64,000 nucleotides of DNA from Bacillus sp. (in: firmicutes) (GCA_021208645.1 JAJOJL010000146.1:49812-113811); one strand, 5' to 3'. Shown: positions 47,619 to 56,394, counted from the stretch's first letter. The notes: a model not told the origin generated them from the sequence alone. Numbers and translations are program-made.

Positions 47619-48335
47619 TTATTTGTGCACATAAACTAATTTCCCTACATTTCTATTAATCAACTTTTCCTCATTAGGATATTTTTTTCCATAATTTTCA
47701 TCAAGTCTTATTGCAATCTTTTTGATGGAATAGAAGTTATCCCATGTTCCTAGATCAGGTTTATAGCGTTTGGTACCTAAAGATTTCAGCATGCTTTTAT
47801 CCACTAATACTGGTAACTCCCGAAACTTGTTAATTCCTACAGAGAAGGCGAAGTCAATTAAAACAAGCTGTTTAAACCTTCCCCCCTTATCCCATTGAGT
47901 GATGATATTTCCAGGCCTTATATCCCGATGAACAATTCCTTCCTTATTTAAAATAAGGCCTATTTCAGTTAACTGCTTTAGTATTTTTTGTACAGGCAAC
48001 TTGGACTTTAGTGATTTTTTTAATAATATTTCTTTTAGGGGGATTCCCTCCAAAAAATCAATTACAACGTAACTCATTTCATTCCATACACCGAGACAGA
48101 TTAAATCTGGGAAGTAACAGGACTTTTGTAGACTGGGAAGTTGAAGTATTTCCCCCTCTCGTTTTATTGATCCAGTACCATGTCTATCGACTTTTATAAA
48201 TAACTTTTCCCCATACTCCCTTTCCCCCACAAAAAATTCGTGGAAATCCATCGTATTTCCAGGATAAAATTTCCTCACTTGTTTAAAGCCATGTTTCTCT
48301 TGTAAATACCTTATGAAACTGCTAGCTCCACTCAT
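47619..48335 (-). CDS. Serine/threonine kinase-like protein
   Basis: A 238-residue Hanks-type kinase fold. Lys about 48 (LFIKVD), the catalytic loop VHRDIRPGNII (His 136, Asp 138, Asn 143) and the metal site IDFAFS (Asp 161, with DFA for DFG) are all present, so it may be active. No membrane segment or PASTA domain. Its ATG overlaps the stop of the upstream gene (ATGA), so the two are coupled. It is the third kinase-like protein in the glycan locus. Confidence 0.82.
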   Translation of the reverse strand: MSGASSFIRYLQEKHGFKQVRKFYPGNTMDFHEFFVGEREYGEKLFIKVDRHGTGSIKREGEILQLPSLQKSCYFPDLICLGVWNEMSYVVIDFLEGIPLKEILLKKSLKSKLPVQKILKQLTEIGLILNKEGIVHRDIRPGNIITQWDKGGRFKQLVLIDFAFSVGINKFRELPVLVDKSMLKSLGTKRYKPDLGTWDNFYSIKKIAIRLDENYGKKYPNEEKLINRNVGKLVYVHK

Positions 48336-49470
48336 TTTCTCCCATTCCCAACTAATTTCCGATTAAAGTAAACGGTTCTATCCTTAGGCTTTGTATAGCG
48401 ATAGTTGTTTTTCTCCAAGTAACTATCTAAAAGTTCTTTCAAGGCTTCATGGTTGCTAAAGTTTTCTTCATCTAAATAAATATTCAGCTTTCTCCCTAAT
48501 CGGAGCAGTTTTTCTTGGTAATCGAATGCCAGTTTTCGTTTGTGAATAATACCGTGATACAGAAGACTATAAAAATAGTCCTTTTCCTCAAGTACATAAA
48601 ACCCTTCTTATGGAGCCTAGAGTGGTAAAGCATCCTCTCCTGCCAGTTGGCATCATAATAATCATCACCTACAAACCGAAAATCAAAAAATATATCTTCT
48701 CCAGCTATTTTAACTTTAAAATGAACTCGATACGATTTATTAAAGACCTTTCTTCCATTTGCGATTAATGCCAATTTCTGATGGTCATCGGTTAACAAGT
48801 CAATGTCTCTATGGTTGTTGACTGACCAGGTGTCAGGAAGGCCTTCATAATTTCGTAAAACTACATAGTTAACCGTTCGGTTCAGGATTTGAAAGAACTG
48901 TTCCATACTCCACCAGCCGTCGTGCCCCACAAGATCTTCCTTATAGTCGACCACAATACCAGACCATTCTTCGGCTGACATATACTCTTCATAATACTGA
49001 TTAACTAATAAGGCTAGGTCATGTTCTGTTTCTTTTACGCTGTTCGTGGCATGTACTTTATGCCCCCCTCCAGTCCATTCCCTATAACATTGTTTTGCAT
49101 CAAAGGTATTCACATTAACGACAGCCCTTCCCCTTGAAGTCTTTCTCTCTGCATATACTGGGGACATATCCTTAACCAAGATCAATAAAAAAGGGCCATT
49201 ACCACAATGCCTTTCTTTTTGATTAGCACTGGGTAAAGTAGTACCGTAAAATCTCGTTAAATTTTGTGAAAACTTCCTCCGAGTCCATTGTATCTTCCAT
49301 ACTTGCAGAATAGTAAACTTAGTATCTAGATCTTGCAGTATCTTATCCCACAAGGAAGAACTCTTATCCCATAAAATAAACAAATGAATTTCATGATCCA
49401 TTGTCATTGCCCCTTCTACAACTGTATTTTGAGCGAACTCGTCCCCTATAAAGTATATGTGCATTGGCAC
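48332..49470 (-). CDS. Uncharacterised nucleotidyltransferase-like protein, frameshifted
   Basis: About 378 residues in the corrected frame. The N-terminal region contains VVNVNTFDAKQCYREWTGGGHKVHATNSVKETEHDLALL, which I remember from uncharacterised bacterial proteins linked to glycan loci. The C-terminal region (NYVVLRNYEGLPDTWSVNNHRDIDLL...) has a nucleotidyltransferase-like D-x-D pattern. The frame is lost at an A4/T4 run (48598-48601); one more T restores HKKGFYVLEEKDYFYSLLYHG and carries on to 48332. Function not assigned. Confidence 0.7.
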
Positions 49471-49510
49471 TAGAAATTGCCACGTAAGAAAAGCTTAATG
49501 ATGACAAAAT

Positions 49511-49543
49511 AATACGCTAGCCTTATTTTCAGCCAGCGTATAT
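49511..49543 (-). terminator. Terminator-like hairpin
   Basis: Minus strand ATACGCTGGC/GGCTAGCGTAT, 8-10 base loop, followed by TATTATTTTG; after the 41-residue gene. Confidence 0.65.
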
Positions 49544-49556
49544 TTACGCAAGGTAC

Positions 49557-49682
49557 TTATTCACTTTTTCGTCTCCCGCAACAACTTCTTCTTCTAGGTT
49601 TTGAGGAAGATACATAGCCACCCTTTCTTCTTGATTTGTTCTTTGTTGAGGATGTAGACCTAGGCGTTCGTTTATTTCTCAC
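49557..49682 (-). CDS. Arg/Ser/Lys-rich micro-protein, 41 aa
   Basis: RNKRTPRSTSSTKNKSRRKGG and a tail SKPRRRSCCGRRKSE: about 15 Arg/Lys, many Ser/Thr and a Cys pair. GTG at 49682 has AGGAG 9 bases upstream. It follows the coiled-coil gene on the same strand and has a hairpin after it. The composition recalls small spore coat proteins such as CotG-like basic peptides that are phosphorylated by CotH kinases. That it lies between kinase-like genes makes it a possible substrate (inference). Confidence 0.62.
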   Translation of the reverse strand: MRNKRTPRSTSSTKNKSRRKGGYVSSSKPRRRSCCGRRKSE

Positions 49683-49763
49683 AATGTCAGACTCCTCTCA
49701 AACTGTTTTCATTACAAGCTATGTAATTGAAAGCCAGTTTGATACAACAGTATCTTTGTCCCT

Positions 49764-50298
49764 TTATTTCTTACTGTTAGGAGATTCACCTTTGTTTTTA
49801 CTTAAATTCCTTGTAAACCAATCTCCATCCCTTTCATCAACCTCGTCTGATGTTGGAATCCTACTGTTTATAAATGGAGTTTCTTTCAGTCTTTCTGCAG
49901 ACTTTCCTGGTATTGATTTCCCTTTAATAACGGAATGACTTTGTTTTCCTTGGGTGCTAGAATAACCTTGCAATCGTTCTATCGCTTCCTGCTTTAGTTT
50001 CACTTCTTCTTTTAAAGCTTTATTTTCTTCAATTATTTTACCTGAGTGTTCCCTTATTTCCTTTAGATCCAATTCTAATTTAGATTTAAACTTATTGGCC
50101 TTCTCCAACTCCTCTTCCAGTAACTGGTTCTTTTTTTGTAAATCCTCATTCTCTGTTTTTAAATCCTCTAATAATTGATAGTGGTAATTTTCCTGATAAT
50201 TTCTAACTTGGTCTTTGTATTTTGCCACTTCTGCCTGTAAAAAAAATTAGCCTTTGCTGCATCTGCACTGGCGTCAGTCTATTTTGTGTTTTAGGCAA
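49764..50298 (-). CDS. Coiled-coil protein of the spore-surface locus, frameshifted
   Basis: About 177 residues, family not recognised. An A8/T8 run (50239-50246) breaks the frame. Removing one base joins MPKTQNRLTPVQMQQRLIFL to QAEVAKYKDQVRNYQENY, giving a start at TTG 50298 with AAGGAGGG upstream. Residues about 20-110 form a long coiled coil (ENEDLQKKNQLLEEELEKA, ENKALKEEVKLKQ); the tail is polar. A perfect SigK-type promoter lies 40 bases upstream. It is probably a structural spore-surface or glycan-assembly scaffold protein. Confidence 0.72.
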
Positions 50299-50335
50299 CT
50301 GAATCCCTCCTTGTTTTTTTCCATGTCTCTGTCTC

Positions 50336-50362
50336 TATCTTATGTGCTCAAACGCCCAAAGT
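50336..50362 (-). promoter_or_regulatory. SigK-type promoter of coiled-coil gene
   Basis: Minus strand AC (50362-50361), 16-bp spacer, CATAAGATA (50344-50336), a full match. Confidence 0.66.
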
Positions 50363-50396
50363 TGCTAAAACAAGCCCATCATTTGAAATTCAAAGT

Positions 50397-50422
50397 ACCA
50401 AATTTACTGAAATTCATACAAT
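50397..50422 (+). promoter_or_regulatory. SigK/SigE-like promoter of Cys-rich protein gene
   Basis: AC (50397-50398), 16-bp spacer, CATACAAT (50415-50422). It is one base off CATAnnnTA and an exact SigE-type -10. Divergent from the promoter 35 bases away. Confidence 0.52.
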
Positions 50423-50472
50423 GAAGTAGTCCCGATAAAAGGAATAATTATGAATGAAGGATGATACCAACA

Positions 50473-51156
50473 ATGTCCAAGAATGAGCGACTTTGTGTCA
50501 GAGTTCGAAAAGTCTATGACTGGGTGACTAGACAAGTAGATAAAGACTTCAATTTCGTTGGCGAAGAGGGCTTAGATCGTTTAGCATTTAAATGTAACGG
50601 TACGCCTGACGCTGACCCTTGCGAATTACTAGAAGAAGGGGAAGACTATCTTGTATCTGTAATTCCTACGGATTCGGAAGGTAATGAAGTTGATTTAGAA
50701 GAAGTGGAATGGTGCCACGAAGTTGGTCCACGCCGCGATGTATTTATTGAAGATTTAGGAATAGAGCTTCAAAGAGTAAAGCTTAAAAAACAAGGGTGGT
50801 TTGTAATCCAATTACGTACAGAAGAAGATGGTGAAATTGTTTGTGAATCTGAAGCCATCCCATTCTGTATCTTTGAAAAATTCCTTTTATGTGCACCAGA
50901 AGGTACAGATATTGAATGCCATATTTTTGATTTGTTTGGAACAGGGGTTGTGTGCTGCAACGATGGAGAGTTCATCGACTTAGCCCTTACATTGACAATT
51001 TGTCAGTCTGTACAGGTGGAAGCAGATGTTAAAATCGAAATCGAAGGTAAACTTTGCAAGCCAAGAGAAGAGATTATCGAGCCAATAGTGGAGAGAGTTT
51101 GCCCTGATATTGAATTCCCGCCACAATGCCCAGAAATATTTCCTCCTAAATGCTAG
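50473..51156 (+). CDS. Cys-rich, acidic spore-surface candidate protein
   Basis: 227 residues with 15 Cys and a VRVRKVYDWVTRQVD start, a phrase I associate with Bacillales spore proteins though I cannot name the family. No signal peptide or membrane helix. Cys are spread evenly and end in CPDIEFPPQCPEIFPPKC, which suits disulphide-linked coat, exosporium or appendage proteins. ATG at 50473 follows GAAGGA; an ATG at 50461 is too close to it. The promoter looks late-sporulation. Confidence 0.72.
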   Translation: MSKNERLCVRVRKVYDWVTRQVDKDFNFVGEEGLDRLAFKCNGTPDADPCELLEEGEDYLVSVIPTDSEGNEVDLEEVEWCHEVGPRRDVFIEDLGIELQRVKLKKQGWFVIQLRTEEDGEIVCESEAIPFCIFEKFLLCAPEGTDIECHIFDLFGTGVVCCNDGEFIDLALTLTICQSVQVEADVKIEIEGKLCKPREEIIEPIVERVCPDIEFPPQCPEIFPPKC

Positions 51157-51166
51157 GGACTACACT

Positions 51167-51203
51167 AAATCAGATTGATGAAATCATCAATCTGATTTTT
51201 TTA
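51167..51203 (+). terminator. Terminator
   Basis: AAATCAGATTGATG/CATCAATCTGATTT, 4-base loop, T7 tail. Confidence 0.92.
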
Positions 51204-51307
51204 TGTTTTCTTGGCACGAGGTTCAATTTTTGACTAGATTCTATAATTACTTATGTCGTTAGTGCATACATATTGTAATAGATGCTATTAACAGGAGGTT
51301 TGTTCCC

Positions 51308-51985
51308 ATGTCTAACAAATATCAGAAGCTCATTAAAAATAAGGATGATAAAATAACACAATTAAACCAAAAGTTACTCCATTACCGCTCAGAGCTGGAG
51401 AAATACAAAAGACACATTATTATCCTCTCGAAAAAAGGCCAATCCGTACCTGAAGAGGTGGTGGAGACTCAAGAAAAGACGGCAAATGACTCCTTTTTGG
51501 AGGAGTTTAAAAAGAAGGTACTACCTGTTAATGTCTACTTTAGCCATGCCTCTTTTTTAGAAGGTCTTGTTAATGGTGAAAAGAAATTGGACATTTTCGG
51601 TCATTTTACTTTTCAAAACCTTACGGATGAAGTGATCGAAGATCCAGTTATTTGTATTCGTGTAAAGCCAGTAGGCAAGGTTAATTTAGGAGGGAAAATT
51701 ACCGTTTATCAATCAGTAGACACCGATTATAGTTTTGACCAAGCAGAACAGTGGACGTATGTACAAAAGGAATGGCAGGAAACAGTCAATACGAAGGGAG
51801 AGCATTGGTTAAAACCACTTCACTTTAAAGAGATACAGCCATTTGAAACGAAAAAGTTTTCAAACTTTAATATTTCCGTGGAACACTCACCAGAATATTC
51901 CCATTATGTAGTGGAAGGATTTTTTTATGCAAGAAATCATAAAAAGGGAATCCCAGCCGTAAACACCATATCCTTTTATTTATAA
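51308..51985 (+). CDS. Hypothetical protein with N-terminal coiled coil
   Basis: 225 residues. Residues 5-45 form a basic coiled coil (KDDKITQLNQKLLHYRSELEKYKRH). After a linker, a beta-rich domain follows (YFSHASFLEGLVNGEKKLDIFGHFTFQNLT... to FYARNHKKGIPAVNTISFYL). Family not recognised. It is 12 bases before the CgeB-like gene, so it is cotranscribed, and a CATACATA element at 51268-51275 may be a SigE/SigK -10. Confidence 0.68.
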   Translation: MSNKYQKLIKNKDDKITQLNQKLLHYRSELEKYKRHIIILSKKGQSVPEEVVETQEKTANDSFLEEFKKKVLPVNVYFSHASFLEGLVNGEKKLDIFGHFTFQNLTDEVIEDPVICIRVKPVGKVNLGGKITVYQSVDTDYSFDQAEQWTYVQKEWQETVNTKGEHWLKPLHFKEIQPFETKKFSNFNISVEHSPEYSHYVVEGFFYARNHKKGIPAVNTISFYL

Positions 51986-51997
51986 GGTGGATTACCC

Positions 51998-52969
51998 ATG
52001 AAAATTATTTTTCTACAATCGTCCTATCGGGGAATATATCCCTACCTTGAACGCGCAATTATACAAGCCTTTCAAAAACAAAAGGTAGATGTAATAACAG
52101 TGCCTCATCCCATCAAAGTCAGCAACATAATCGAACTTATTAAAAAAGAACAGCCAGATTGTGTTTTTAGTTTGATAGGGAGAAAAAACCGAAAACTTCT
52201 TCAGTTACTCCAACATATTCCTGTCAAGAAGGTTGGCTGGTTTTTAGAAGATCCTTACTTTATGGAAGAAACCATCCCGTTTACATCAGTAATCGATATT
52301 GTATTTACTGTAGAAGAAAATGCACAAAAAATATACGAAGAGTTTGGACACAATCATAGTCATTATTTGCCTTTAGGTTATGATGATTCTGTGTATTACC
52401 AACAGATGACATTGAACACAGACTTTCACAGTAACATTTGCCTCGTTGGTTTCCCCTACTCCCAAAGGGTAGAACTAGTGAAGCAAATTACCAAGAAGAC
52501 GAAATGGGATCTACTTGTGATTGGGCAGGGGTGGGCAAGAGAAACAAAAAATTGGAAGAATCGTCCTCGTATGATTAACCGTTGGATTTCTCCAGAACAG
52601 GTGGCTATCTATTATTCTAATTCTAAGCTCATTTTAAATCCCCATCGGGAGGTGGTGGCATGGAACAAGCAAAAACACCAACAGGATCTAGCCTCCAGTC
52701 CAAACAACCGTACCTTTGAAGCAGCAGCTTGCAACACGTTACAAATAACGAATTATCGAGCAGGAATTAGCCATTTATTTCACAGCCATTGTTCCATACC
52801 CATGTACTCGTCCATTCGTGAAAGACTTGAAATGATAGACAGCCTACTAAACAATGAAAAGGAAAGAAATTCAGAAGCGAAGAAGGCGGCAGACTATGTT
52901 CAGATGGAACACACTTTTGCAAATCGTATTAAAACAATAAAGGAGATTATCTTATCTCATAGGCAATAA
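51998..52969 (+). CDS. CgeB-like glycosyltransferase (spore maturation)
   Basis: A 323-residue GT-B protein of the CgeB/DUF3880 type: VGWFLEDPYFMEETI, ICLVGFPYSQRVELV, and the donor-site stretch NNRTFEAAACNTLQITNY. In B. subtilis CgeB acts late in mother-cell control and glycosylates the spore crust. Here it lies beside coiled-coil and Cys-rich proteins and convergent with the sps operon, which agrees with a spore-surface role. Confidence 0.86.
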   Translation: MKIIFLQSSYRGIYPYLERAIIQAFQKQKVDVITVPHPIKVSNIIELIKKEQPDCVFSLIGRKNRKLLQLLQHIPVKKVGWFLEDPYFMEETIPFTSVIDIVFTVEENAQKIYEEFGHNHSHYLPLGYDDSVYYQQMTLNTDFHSNICLVGFPYSQRVELVKQITKKTKWDLLVIGQGWARETKNWKNRPRMINRWISPEQVAIYYSNSKLILNPHREVVAWNKQKHQQDLASSPNNRTFEAAACNTLQITNYRAGISHLFHSHCSIPMYSSIRERLEMIDSLLNNEKERNSEAKKAADYVQMEHTFANRIKTIKEIILSHRQ

Positions 52970-52994
52970 CAAAAGTAATCATTTCATCTTCAGG

Positions 52995-53450
52995 CTATCT
53001 GTTTTTTAACATCCAATCAAAGCCTATGGAACGATCATTCCATGGAATCCTGTATTCATCAGGTGACTCCTTGTTATATGCTTCTGTCGTCAGGTAACAA
53101 ATTGTCGCTGGATTCGTCCCGAGAACCTTGTACCCGTGAGCTACTCCCTTTGGTATCAAAAGAACAATTGGATTATTCTCTCCCATATAAAACACATTCG
53201 TCTCCTTAAAGGTAGGAGACGATTCACGGATGTCATGGAGGACAACCTGCACGTTTCCAGATGGAAAAAACCAAATGTCATCCTGCTTTTGATGGTAATG
53301 AAATGCTTTAATAACACCTGGATAGCTCATGGAAAAGGAAAGCTGACCAAACCTTTCCAATAAATCCTCATCCTCTCTCACAAGCTCCATGAAAAAACCC
53401 CGATCATCAACATGAGAAATACATCGCTTTTCCTTTACTCCATCAATCAT
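52995..53450 (-). CDS. spsL: dTDP-4-dehydrorhamnose 3,5-epimerase-like, SpsL/RfbC type
   Basis: A 151-residue cupin. The start (VKEKRCISHVDDRGFFMELVRED), the H-x-H pair in AFHYHQKQDD, and the HGYKV site are seen. It is shorter than classical RmlC (about 180) and equals the length of B. subtilis SpsL (about 152). It is last in the operon, overlapping spsK by 8 bases. The operon makes dTDP-L-rhamnose for the spore crust. Confidence 0.86.
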   Translation of the reverse strand: MIDGVKEKRCISHVDDRGFFMELVREDEDLLERFGQLSFSMSYPGVIKAFHYHQKQDDIWFFPSGNVQVVLHDIRESSPTFKETNVFYMGENNPIVLLIPKGVAHGYKVLGTNPATICYLTTEAYNKESPDEYRIPWNDRSIGFDWMLKNR

Positions 53451-54308
53451 GTTTCCACCCCAGTTTCTGTAAGTATTCCGTTACTGCTTGCTGCCATGAC
53501 CTTGATAATGGTCCCTTGGGTTGGAAGTCTTCGCCTATGGCCAGCCTTGGTGCCGTTGGACGCACTGCATTTCCTTTCCAGTCTTTAGAAGTGATTGGCG
53601 TTACTAGCGACTCCCTTTTACCAAATTGACCATAAATAAATTTCGCCAATTCAAACCTGCTGCAGTACCCTTTATTCGTTAAGTGATATTTACCTGGTTT
53701 TGCTTGGAGGAGCAGTATTAACGTGGAGGCTAAATCTGTAACATTAGTAGGTGAGCCGATTTGATCAGTAACAACTGCAATTTCCTCTTCCTTGACTGCT
53801 TTTTGGGCGATTTTATACACGAAATTATTTTCTCCACCCCCAAATAACCAGGAAGTTCGAACAATCCACCAAGTAAAGGGATACATTCGTACATACTCTT
53901 CCCCCACCCATTTCGTAAAGCCATAATGATTTAATGGTGAGGGTGGGTCTTCTATCTTATATGACGTATGTTTCTTCCCGTCAAAAACAAAATCACTGCT
54001 TAGATAAAGGACAGGGCATTGGACGAACCTGCCTGCTTCCAACACATTGTTGGTGCCGTGAATGTTCACTTCTGTCATTCTCCGGTATGATTCTTCTCCT
54101 CCATCAACATTGGTCATTGCTGCTGTATGAATAATTGCAGATGGTTTCACCTCTTTGCAGAGAGTTACCAATTCTTTTTTCTCAGTTATATCCAGTTCTT
54201 TTGTGCCAACTGCATGGTGGTGGATACCTGCTTCCGAAGGGTAGACTGTAATGCTGTTGCTAGCTGCCCTGTTTTTCCAGTTATTAATATAGGTCCAGCA
54301 TGCTTCAA
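53443..54308 (-). CDS. spsK: dTDP-4-dehydrorhamnose reductase-like, SpsK/RfbD type, frameshifted
   Basis: About 288 residues in the corrected frame. TTG at 54308 overlaps the spsJ stop (TTGA) and opens KHAGPILITGKTGQLATAL. A missing C in the CCC run (plus-strand GGG 54239-54241) breaks the frame; restoring it gives QSTPSEAGIHHHAVGTKELDITEKKE and joins the long remaining part. That part has AMTNVDGGEES, SSDFVFDG and the catalytic YGFTKWVGE. It reduces the 4-keto group to give dTDP-L-rhamnose. Confidence 0.88.
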
Positions 54309-55268
54309 AGCCACCTGTCTAATCCTCCTTGCACGTACCATTGGATGGTTCGATCTAATGCAGCTCCGAAAGTGTACTTTGGTTTCCAGCCAAGTTTCGT
54401 TAATTTCTCATCCTTTTCCAGAGAGTAACGATGATCATGGGCAAGACGATCGTCTACAAATTTGATTAATGATTCAGATTTATTAACCCTCGATAATATA
54501 TTTTTGATTACCTCTAAATTTCGTTTTTCTTCTTTCGTTCCAATTAAATACGTTTGCCCGATCCGTCCACCCATTAATATGAGATACAAGGCTTCACAAT
54601 GATCTTTTACATATATCCACTCTCTCAGTTGTTTTCCATCTCCATAAACTGGAATCGGCTTATTTTGCATGGCCAGATAAATTGTTTTTGGAATGAGTTT
54701 TTCCACATGCTGGTTTTCACCAAAATTATTACAACTCCTTGTTGTAATAACTGGTACTTGATAGGTTTTGTAAAAGGAACGGACAAACAGATCGGAAGAT
54801 GCCTTACTTGCAGCATACGGATTATTAGGTGTAATTGGGCTTTGCTGATGAAAGGATGTTGTTCCTTCCTTCAAGGATCCATATACTTCATCTGTTGATA
54901 CATGCACCATCCGCTTCGCCTTTCCTTCCCTTAACGCCTCTAATAGACGAACGGTTCCCATTACATTAGAATGAACGAAAGGATAAACAGAAAGAATACT
55001 TCTGTCCACATGAGATTCTGCTGCAAAGTGTACAATCGCATCATAGGAACGGTCAAAAATATTATTATAATCATGGTGGCTCCCTATGTCTGCTTCAATG
55101 AAACGATAGTTTTTGAGTTTGCTTAACTGTTCTTCTGTCTCTTTATTGGTCGCGTACGTTTTTTTATCAATATTTGTGATTAAAGTTTCCGGATGCTTTT
55201 GTGAAATTAGTTCAATGAAATGAGAACCAATAAAACCTAATCCCCCTGTTACAAGGATGTTCTTCATT
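54305..55268 (-). CDS. spsJ: dTDP-glucose 4,6-dehydratase, SpsJ/RfbB type
   Basis: A 320-residue short-chain dehydrogenase-type enzyme: NILVTGGLGFIGSHF, AAESHVDRSI, HVSTDEVYGSL, and the YAASKASSD catalytic site. The best start is ATG at 55268 behind GGGAGG; the frame is open further upstream. It follows spsI and overlaps spsK. It converts dTDP-glucose to the 4-keto-6-deoxy sugar. Confidence 0.93.
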
Positions 55269-55290
55269 GGCTTTCCTCCCTCGTCTAAAA

Positions 55291-56016
55291 TCAATCTATC
55301 TCCCTCATTACGCAATTAGCTTCCCTTAATGATGGCAATGTCCCTGCATCCAACCAAACTCCTTCCAATATTTGCGCTGACAAACATGCCTTCACTAAAT
55401 ACAAGTTATTAAGATCGGTAATTTCCAACTCCCCCCTTGGTGACGGTTTTAATTGCTTAATATTTTCATAGACATTATTGTCGAATAAATATATCCCCGT
55501 TATTCCAAGGCTAGATGCTGGCTCCTTCGGTTTCTCCATCACTTTTTGAACAACACCTTTTTCATCAAGAATAGCAACACCGTACCGCCGAGGATCCTCC
55601 ACTTTTTTCAAAAAAATCTGTGCACCTTTACCGGATGTTTCGAATGCATTTACAGACTTTTTTAAGTTACCAGTAAAAATATTGTCACCTAACAAGACGA
55701 AGAGCTTTTCTCCCCATGTATAAGGTTCCGTTTGTAATAATGCATCGGCAATCCCTTTTGGCTCCTTTTGCTCAATTAGTTTAATGTGTAAATTTGAAAG
55801 GGGTAAGCTTTTAATGACTGTTTCAAAATTTCGGATGTGCTCAGGGTTAGTTACAATTAAAATATTCTTTAACCCAGCAGCTTCCATAGTACGTAAAGGC
55901 CAATAAATCATAGGGTGTTTTCCTACTGGCAACAGGTGTTTATTTATTTGTTTTGTATATGGCAAAAGTCTTGTACCTGTTCCACCAGCTAAAATAATCC
56001 CCTTCATTCCCTTCAA
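55291..56016 (-). CDS. spsI: Glucose-1-phosphate thymidylyltransferase, SpsI/RfbA type
   Basis: A 241-residue nucleotidyltransferase: GIILAGGTGTRLLPYTKQINKHLLPVGKHPMIYWPL, LLGDNIF, and the VMEKPKEPASSLGITGIYLFD block. It is shorter than RmlA (about 290) and like SpsI in length. It starts dTDP-rhamnose synthesis. Start is TTG 56016 (behind GTGGGGTG) or ATG 56007. It heads spsIJKL, with a DUF1360 gene just upstream on the same strand. Confidence 0.92.
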   Translation of the reverse strand: MKGMKGIILAGGTGTRLLPYTKQINKHLLPVGKHPMIYWPLRTMEAAGLKNILIVTNPEHIRNFETVIKSLPLSNLHIKLIEQKEPKGIADALLQTEPYTWGEKLFVLLGDNIFTGNLKKSVNAFETSGKGAQIFLKKVEDPRRYGVAILDEKGVVQKVMEKPKEPASSLGITGIYLFDNNVYENIKQLKPSPRGELEITDLNNLYLVKACLSAQILEGVWLDAGTLPSLREANCVMREID

Positions 56017-56043
56017 AATAACACCCCACTCTCTTCATAGCTG

Positions 56044-56394
56044 CTATAAATATTGAATTACAATCGATTCTATAATGGCTGCGACACCTGCTGCTGCAAA
56101 AATAAATATGACTACAGAGAATATATATGGAAAAGAAAGGTAGCCAATTAATAAGAAGAAACTACACCATATCCCAACACACCAATGGCAACTTAACAGT
56201 TCACCAAGCCTTTTACGCCAGCCACTTTCGGCTATTACTATCGCCCTTTCAATTGTCCCATGCTCATCTGTTTCCTCTTCGTACGTGATAAACAAGTTGC
56301 GTATGGAATCTGTAATTCTGTCATAAACGATGAGATGAGTTAGACGGAACACGGCTAATGAAAAAATGATAAAATGGAACGCTCCAATGGTCAT
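56044..56394 (-). CDS. DUF1360 membrane protein (YngL-like)
   Basis: A 116-residue protein with an N-terminal helix and two C-terminal helices, joined by a cytosolic loop. SCHWCVGIWCS places three Cys at the membrane border. B. subtilis YngL is of this family and DUF1360 genes are typically sporulation-expressed. GGAGGAG lies near the ATG. The 27-base gap to spsI suggests one operon. Confidence 0.83.
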   Translation of the reverse strand: MTIGAFHFIIFSLAVFRLTHLIVYDRITDSIRNLFITYEEETDEHGTIERAIVIAESGWRKRLGELLSCHWCVGIWCSFFLLIGYLSFPYIFSVVIFIFAAAGVAAIIESIVIQYL

